DNA of 64,000 bases from Pseudomonas sp. ICMP22404. GTDB taxonomy: Bacteria > Pseudomonadota > Gammaproteobacteria > Pseudomonadales > Pseudomonadaceae. The stretch's first letter is position 1. Every line of letters begins with the position of its first letter. Positions 58,519 through 64,000 of this stretch are shown one piece after another. Both the position numbers and the translations under genes were made by a program. The stretch covers positions 467,721 to 531,720 of the forward strand of contig NZ_VCNG01000003.1 of the NCBI RefSeq assembly GCF_006227205.1, written 5' to 3'. Below the pieces are notes generated by a model. That model was not told the DNA's origin, did not search any database, and was given only the letters and a program-made list of their open reading frames with translations.

Positions 58519-61500
58519 CTAGACGTAGTCACTGGCCTCCTCCTCATCGAGCATGGGAAGGCCGTCCTGCCACCAGGCAGCCAGGTTATGTACGTGTGGT
58601 GCCTTGAGAATCGTGAAGTGGTTGCCCGGCCCGTACCAGATGCTCAGGTCCGGTACATGCTTGCGCCACCCTTCGATCATTTGCTGTTGCTCGCGCTTGT
58701 TGCCGGCGGTATCCAGGGTCGGATCATTCGCCAGCACCAGTCGCACCGGCCCGGTGTATTGATGTTGCGGTTGATAAACCGTACGCAGGGCCGTACCGAA
58801 GGCCCGCGCCGGACCACGCATCGAATCCACCGCCGAACGCTGTGGCAACATGCCGGCGCGGACCATGCCGGCATGCAACAAGCGCATCTGCGCCGTATCG
58901 TCCTGGGCACCGAACACCGTGGCATCGATACCGAGGGATTTGCCCGAGGCCAGTTGCATCGCCTCGATCAACCGGTTCAGCACGCCAGTCCCGGTATAAG
59001 GCCTGCCCACCACGCCGTTGCCGCCTGGCGATTCGCTGTCGATCAACGTCAACGAGGCCACCTTGCGGCCACGAGCGTGCAGGCGAGCCGCCATCTCGAA
59101 GACAATCCAGCCACCGAAGGAATGCCCCAGCAGATGCACCGGCCCCTCCGGTTGCACCTTGTCGATGGCTTCGAGGTACGCCTGGGCGGCGGTTTCCACC
59201 AGGCTGAAAGGCTCTGTGCTGCCGTCCAGCCCCCGATGTTGCAACCCATGGATAGGCCAGTCCGGGCCGAAGGCGTCGGTCAGGCCGATGAAACCGGTGA
59301 CGCTGTCGCCGGCACCCGGTACGCAGAAGATCGGTGCCCGGTCGGCGCGCCCGCCCTGGATCGTCAGCAGCGGCTGGTAACCGCTCTTCGCTGAGGGCAC
59401 CGGACGCGATGCGACGGTGTGGAGTGCAGCGCTGATGGCCTGGCCCAACGCCTGGACATGGGGCATCTGCATCATGCTCTGGTGGTTACCCGGAACCTTG
59501 ACGCAATGTAGCTGCGACGTCGGCAGGACAGCGTCCCAACCCAGGTAGCCTGCGTGCTCGGGAGCGTCGTCCTTGCGCTCTTCGGCCACCAGCAGATGCA
59601 CCGGTACGGAAATCGGGTACACCATGTAATGGGCCAACGCATGACCGTGGGCCACTTCGCGATCGAGGTACTGCCAGAGCTGCTCGGCACTGTAGACGGC
59701 CAGCTCGGCAGGCAGCACCGCCTCATCGCGGCAATGCTGCACCAGGCCGTCGAAATCGAATCGATCCAACTGTCCTTGCAGATCGACCAGTTTCTCCAGG
59801 ATCGCTGCAAGTACTTCTTCGCCAGGCAACGCAGCCCTCCAGAACACATCGCAGCGGTCCAGCAGATGCAGCTTGTGGGCTTCGTCCAACGCCCAGCGCG
59901 ACCGGCCCTGATCCACCAGCCGAGGCAAGTAGCTGTCGATCAGGCCGACGAACTCGACCTTCTCGTCCAGGCCGATCAGTTGGATCGCGGTCTCGTAGGC
60001 CAGCACACCACCAAACGACCAGCCGGCCAGACGATAAGGCCCTTCTGGCTGTACCGAGCGAATGATCCCCACCAGCCGCGAGGCCATGCATTCCATCGTC
60101 TGCAACTGCGGCTCGCCCCACTCGACGGCAGGCAGGCCATACACCGGGATATCCGGGTCGATGTGCTTGCCCAGCATCGGGAAGTACAGGTCCAGGCCAC
60201 TGAACTCGTGCACCAGGAACAGCGGATTCTGCTGGCCGGTGGTGCGCACCGGTACGATGGCCTCCTTGACCTGGACCTCCTCGGTGCGGGCCTGCAACAT
60301 CGCTGCCATCGACGCCACGCTTTCGTGCTGGAACAGCTCGGCCAGCGAGACGGTCAGGTTGGCCTGAGCCAACAACCCGACCAGCCGGATCGCCAGCAAT
60401 GAATGACCGCCCAGTTCAAAGAAGTTGTCGTGACGACCGACCTGCTCCAGCTTCAGGACGTCGGCCCACAAGCCTGCCAGCGTGACTTCCAGGTCGCCTT
60501 GCGGCGCCTCGTAGCCCTGGCTCCCATAAGCGTGCAGTTCCGGTACCGGCAACGCCCCGGTGTTGACCTTGCCGTTCAGTGTCAGCGGCAACGCCGTCAA
60601 TCTCACATAGGCCGCCGGGATCATGTATTCCGGCAGCACGGAGCGCAGTTGGGCACGCAGGACGTCTGCATCGAGGCCCCCACCGTTCTCGTGCTCGGTG
60701 TAATACGCGATCAGGCGCTTGTCGCCCGGACTGTCTTCACGCGCAACCACCAGGGCCTCGCGCACCCCATGGCACTCGTGCAAACGGGCCTCGATCTCAC
60801 CGAGCTCAATACGGAAGCCACGTATTTTGACCTGACCGTCATTGCGATCCAGGTATTCGATGGTGCCGTCGGGCAGCCAGCGGCCAAGATCGCCACTGCG
60901 GTACAGACGCGCGCTGCCCGAATCGCTGAACGGATCGGCAATGAAGCGTTCCTCGGTCAGGTCCGGCCGGTTCAGGTAACCGAGGGCTACCCCGACACCA
61001 CCGATATGGATCTCCCCCGCGACACCCACAGGTACCGGTTGGCGCGCGGCATCGAGGATATACACCCGGGTGTTGGCAATAGGACGGCCGATCGGGACAC
61101 TCGTTGCGCCATGGGGCACGGCAGTGACCGCATGGGTCGTCGCAAAGGTGGTGGTCTCGGTGGGACCATAGCAATGCACCAGCCGCAGCGAAGGAGCATG
61201 GGCCAACAGCCGCCGGAAGGAAGCCGGATCACCGCGCTCGCCACCGCACAGCAGAATCCGCAGGCCTGCCAGGGCATCCGGAATCAACATCAGGTATTGA
61301 TTGAACATGGCGGTGGTGAGGAACAGCACCGACACCTCGGCCTCTGTCAGCGCCTGGGCGAATTGCGTCGGGCTGAGCAAGGTTTCGTGATCGATGATCA
61401 CGAGGCGCCCGCCGTTGAGCAACGCCCCCCACACTTCCATCGTACTGGCGTCGAACGCCGGGTTCGAGGCGAACGCCACGCGATCCTGTACACCGAAGTC

Positions 61501-64000
61501 CGTGTAGCCGTTATTGATCGCCAATCGGCCTATGGCCAGGTGCGGCACGATCACCCCTTTCGGGTGGCCCGTGGAGCCCGAGGTGTACATGATGTACGCC
61601 GGTGTATCGCTGGTTTGAGTGGGGAATACCGCCGGCCGTGCAGCCTGGATCAATTGCAGTGTGTCCAGGTCCAATCGCGGCATGTCTTCCGGCAAGACCC
61701 TGTCACTGGTCGTCAACACCAGCACCGCGGCACTGTCTTGCAACATGAAGCGCTGCCGCTCCTCCGGCGCATGGTGGTCCAGCGGTACATAGACAGCGGC
61801 GCACTTGAGGATCGCCAGTTCGCTGATGATGAGCTCGAACGAACGGTTCAGCATGATCGCGACCCGCGACCCTGGCTGGACGCCCCGTTCAAGCAAGCAA
61901 TGCGCCAGGTGACTGGCTTGCTCGTGCAGTTCCCGGTAGGTGAGTCGCTGCGCCCCATGCTGGAGTGCAATCCCGTCGGGCCGGGCCCTGACCTGGGCTT
62001 CGAACAGGCTGTGGACCGTCTCTTCGCGGGGATAGACCGAGTCCGTCGCATTGAAGTCGACCAGCAGTTGCCGGCGCTCCGCCGCCGGCAATATCGCCAG
62101 CTCACGCAAAGGTACCTCGGGCGTGTGCTCAAGCGCATCGACCAGGCTTTCCAGCGCCGTGTGCATATAGCCGCAGATGCGTTCTGCCCCGATGCGCGAT
62201 TCCGCCAGGGCGGTCAGCACGAAGCCCTCGCCGAGATCGTCGATGTTCAGCGACAGTGGATAGTTGCTCCACTCCTCACCGCCGAGCCCCTCGATCCCGT
62301 TCCAGGCCGACTGGGCCTCCTGGGTGACCTGCGTTGCAGTGTGCCGGTAATTTAGCAGTGCACTGAACAATGGCGTCGACGTAGCAACACCGCTGCAACG
62401 CTGTGCCAGCGCCAGCGACGCATATTCGTGTCCCAGCAGCGCGGTGAGACGCGCATGCGTCGTCTTGACGCCTGCCCGTGCCCCGTCGACGCCGACGTCA
62501 ACCCGCAGCGGCAAGGTGTTGATGAACAACCCCAGCGCCCGATCGGCCCCCTCACCGCCCTGCATCCGGCCCATCAGTACGGTACCGAACACCACGTCTT
62601 CGCGCCCGGACACAGCGCCCACCACCCGCGCCCAGGCCAGGTGATGCAGGCTCGCCGCGCTGACGCCAAGCAGACGCGATTGTGTCCGCAGACGACGATT
62701 CAAACTGTCGTCCACGCCCAACCGGGCCTGTTCGATGACATGGCTGTCGCCCTGCACATCCTGCAGGCCGAATGGCAGGGTCGGCTCCTGGATATCCGCG
62801 AGCATGTCCCTGAAGAATGCCTCGTGGGCGCTTTGCGTCACGCCAAGCCGGGCCTGGGCCACGTAGTTGCGATACGGCACGGCATCGCCCAACTGTGCCT
62901 GTTGCCCGAGCAAGTACGCTTGCATATCGTGCTGGATCACCTCCAGCGCGGTGTGATCGAGTGCAATGTGATGAAACAGCAGCAGCGCGACCCAGCGCTG
63001 GTGCTCGTCGTCATAGGCACAGGCAAGCCGCATCATGGGTGCCTGGCGCACATCGAGCCGATAGTGCCGAGGGTCGAAACGCTCACGAAGCTGAGCCATC
63101 ACGTCCTGACCCGGCTCGACCGTACAGGTCTGCACCGCCAGTGACGCTTCCCGCAGCACCACCTGCACCGGCTCGCGCAAGCCGTCCCAGAGCACGGCCG
63201 TGCGCAGGATATCGTGGCGGTCGATCACGCCCTGCAGCGCGTTCACGAACGCATCCAGCCGGGCACGGTCATCGAGGTTGAACATGGCTTGCTGCACATA
63301 GAGATCGCCCTGCGGCGAAACCAGGTGGTGATACAGAATCCCTTCCTGCAACGGCGCCAGGGCGTAGATGTCCTGGACATTGCTCACGCCACCGGGCACG
63401 CCGGCGACGATGGCGTCGATTTCCTGCTGGGTCAGGTCGGCGAGCGGCAACATCTGCGGGGTGATCCGCTCACAACCCGGCACGATGCCGTTGTCCGGCA
63501 CCACGATTTCCGTCGCGCCGCCCACGGCTGCCGCCAACGCGGCCAGGGTCGGCTGGCCGAACAGCACGCGCACATCGGCGCTCAAGCCGGCCTGGCGCAT
63601 GCGCTCGATCAACGTGACCGCCAACAACGAGTGCCCACCCAATTCGAAGAAATGGTCATGACGTCCCACCTTTTCGACCTTGAGCAACTCGGCCCACAGC
63701 TGTGCCAGTGTCGTTTCCACAGCACCCTGCGGCGCTTCGTAGTCACGGGTAATGACCGACGACAGGTCCGGCGCCGGCAACGCCTTGCGATCCAGCTTGC
63801 CATTCGGCGTCAGCGGCAATGCCTCAAGTTGCACATAGGCTGCCGGCACCATGTATTCCGGCAGTTGCCCTTGCAACTGAGTTCGCAGACTTTCGATCTC
63901 GACGCGGTGCTCGTCACCGTGCACGGTGAAATACGCCACCAGGCGCTTGGCCCCCGGCACGTCTTCGCGAGCCAGCACCACGGCTTCCTTGATCGCCCCG
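58519..64000 (-). CDS. Cyclic-lipopeptide NRPS, C-terminal part with tandem thioesterases
   Basis: The gene runs off the right edge; over 1,820 residues are visible. Domains in order: end of an adenylation domain (NGKLDRKALP), carrier (LGGHSLL, about 63640), condensation (HHIALDH, about 62960), adenylation (YTSGSTGHPKG near 61580), carrier (LGGHSLL, about 60405), thioesterase 1 (GWSFGG, about 60020) and thioesterase 2 (GHSFGG, about 59120). The last adenylation pocket reads as DAMFLGCTFK, an Ile/Val-type code. Tandem thioesterases and following macAB are typical of Pseudomonas lactone lipopeptides. A terminal Ile would fit corpeptin-like products. Confidence 0.92.
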   Translation of the reverse strand, partial: GAIKEAVVLAREDVPGAKRLVAYFTVHGDEHRVEIESLRTQLQGQLPEYMVPAAYVQLEALPLTPNGKLDRKALPAPDLSSVITRDYEAPQGAVETTLAQLWAELLKVEKVGRHDHFFELGGHSLLAVTLIERMRQAGLSADVRVLFGQPTLAALAAAVGGATEIVVPDNGIVPGCERITPQMLPLADLTQQEIDAIVAGVPGGVSNVQDIYALAPLQEGILYHHLVSPQGDLYVQQAMFNLDDRARLDAFVNALQGVIDRHDILRTAVLWDGLREPVQVVLREASLAVQTCTVEPGQDVMAQLRERFDPRHYRLDVRQAPMMRLACAYDDEHQRWVALLLFHHIALDHTALEVIQHDMQAYLLGQQAQLGDAVPYRNYVAQARLGVTQSAHEAFFRDMLADIQEPTLPFGLQDVQGDSHVIEQARLGVDDSLNRRLRTQSRLLGVSAASLHHLAWARVVGAVSGREDVVFGTVLMGRMQGGEGADRALGLFINTLPLRVDVGVDGARAGVKTTHARLTALLGHEYASLALAQRCSGVATSTPLFSALLNYRHTATQVTQEAQSAWNGIEGLGGEEWSNYPLSLNIDDLGEGFVLTALAESRIGAERICGYMHTALESLVDALEHTPEVPLRELAILPAAERRQLLVDFNATDSVYPREETVHSLFEAQVRARPDGIALQHGAQRLTYRELHEQASHLAHCLLERGVQPGSRVAIMLNRSFELIISELAILKCAAVYVPLDHHAPEERQRFMLQDSAAVLVLTTSDRVLPEDMPRLDLDTLQLIQAARPAVFPTQTSDTPAYIMYTSGSTGHPKGVIVPHLAIGRLAINNGYTDFGVQDRVAFASNPAFDASTMEVWGALLNGGRLVIIDHETLLSPTQFAQALTEAEVSVLFLTTAMFNQYLMLIPDALAGLRILLCGGERGDPASFRRLLAHAPSLRLVHCYGPTETTTFATTHAVTAVPHGATSVPIGRPIANTRVYILDAARQPVPVGVAGEIHIGGVGVALGYLNRPDLTEERFIADPFSDSGSARLYRSGDLGRWLPDGTIEYLDRNDGQVKIRGFRIELGEIEARLHECHGVREALVVAREDSPGDKRLIAYYTEHENGGGLDADVLRAQLRSVLPEYMIPAAYVRLTALPLTLNGKVNTGALPVPELHAYGSQGYEAPQGDLEVTLAGLWADVLKLEQVGRHDNFFELGGHSLLAIRLVGLLAQANLTVSLAELFQHESVASMAAMLQARTEEVQVKEAIVPVRTTGQQNPLFLVHEFSGLDLYFPMLGKHIDPDIPVYGLPAVEWGEPQLQTMECMASRLVGIIRSVQPEGPYRLAGWSFGGVLAYETAIQLIGLDEKVEFVGLIDSYLPRLVDQGRSRWALDEAHKLHLLDRCDVFWRAALPGEEVLAAILEKLVDLQGQLDRFDFDGLVQHCRDEAVLPAELAVYSAEQLWQYLDREVAHGHALAHYMVYPISVPVHLLVAEERKDDAPEHAGYLGWDAVLPTSQLHCVKVPGNHQSMMQMPHVQALGQAISAALHTVASRPVPSAKSGYQPLLTIQGGRADRAPIFCVPGAGDSVTGFIGLTDAFGPDWPIHGLQHRGLDGSTEPFSLVETAAQAYLEAIDKVQPEGPVHLLGHSFGGWIVFEMAARLHARGRKVASLTLIDSESPGGNGVVGRPYTGTGVLNRLIEAMQLASGKSLGIDATVFGAQDDTAQMRLLHAGMVRAGMLPQRSAVDSMRGPARAFGTALRTVYQPQHQYTGPVRLVLANDPTLDTAGNKREQQQMIEGWRKHVPDLSIWYGPGNHFTILKAPHVHNLAAWWQDGLPMLDEEEASDYV

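Noticed and set aside
58498..62355. Long plus-strand frames (298 to 650 codons) opposite the NRPS
   Set aside because: They mirror the NRPS codons on the other strand and show no domain.

Overview
The window is high-GC Pseudomonas chromosome. The denitrification genes, the many REP/REPIN repeats (GTGGGAGCGAGC...CTCGCGAT type) and the lipopeptide and quorum-sensing genes all point to the P. fluorescens complex. Within it, the arrangement best fits the P. corrugata/P. mediterranea/P. brassicacearum branch. That placement is an inference from gene content, not from a search.

Region 1 (1-39 kb) is one continuous denitrification island. The nar operon runs leftward (narK1-narK2-narG-narH-narJ, narJ cut by the window edge). 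Divergent from it is the nitrate sensor-regulator pair narXL, followed by a DNR-type regulator (dnrE-like). A leftward block follows: pdxH-moaB-moeA (moaB and moeA serving molybdenum cofactor synthesis), then ubiU-ubiV-ubiT and a small DGC-domain protein (O2-independent ubiquinone synthesis). Next come norR and a divergent sigma54-driven NO-repair gene (dnrN/ytfE), nnrS with a small membrane partner, the master regulator dnr with dnrP, the leftward nirQ-nirO-nirP and norC-norB-norD genes, and the rightward nirSMCFDLGH-nirJEN operon for cytochrome cd1 nitrite reductase and heme d1. Perfect TTGAY-N4-RTCAA ANR/DNR boxes sit in front of narK1, ubiU, the dnr region, norC and nirS/nirQ. The narK1-narX gap also holds a NarL 7-2-7 site and an IHF match. 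The norR-dnrN gap holds three GGT-N7-ACC NorR sites, an IHF match and a -24/-12 promoter. No nos genes are in the window.

Region 2 (39-43.8 kb) is a transition: a membrane-anchored Asp-box (BNR) beta-propeller protein, a class-II UvrA-like ABC ATPase, and a tiny ORF with a near-ideal ribosome site and a Cys-rich tail.

Region 3 (43.8-64 kb) is a quorum-sensing and cyclic-lipopeptide locus. It holds an AHL-binding LuxR regulator, a LysE/RhtB exporter, a LuxI synthase behind a lux box, a LuxR-type regulator without an AHL domain (RfiA-like), a tripartite RND pump (outer-membrane lipoprotein, fusion protein, transporter), a class III aminotransferase likely making 2,4-diaminobutyrate, MacAB-type export proteins, and the 3' end of a large NRPS ending in tandem thioesterases. 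The last adenylation domain reads DAMFLGCTFK (Ile/Val type). Together with the diaminobutyrate aminotransferase this resembles corpeptin-like lipopeptides. The AHL circuit probably controls the pump and the NRPS.

No rRNA, tRNA, CRISPR array, transposase or prophage gene was seen.
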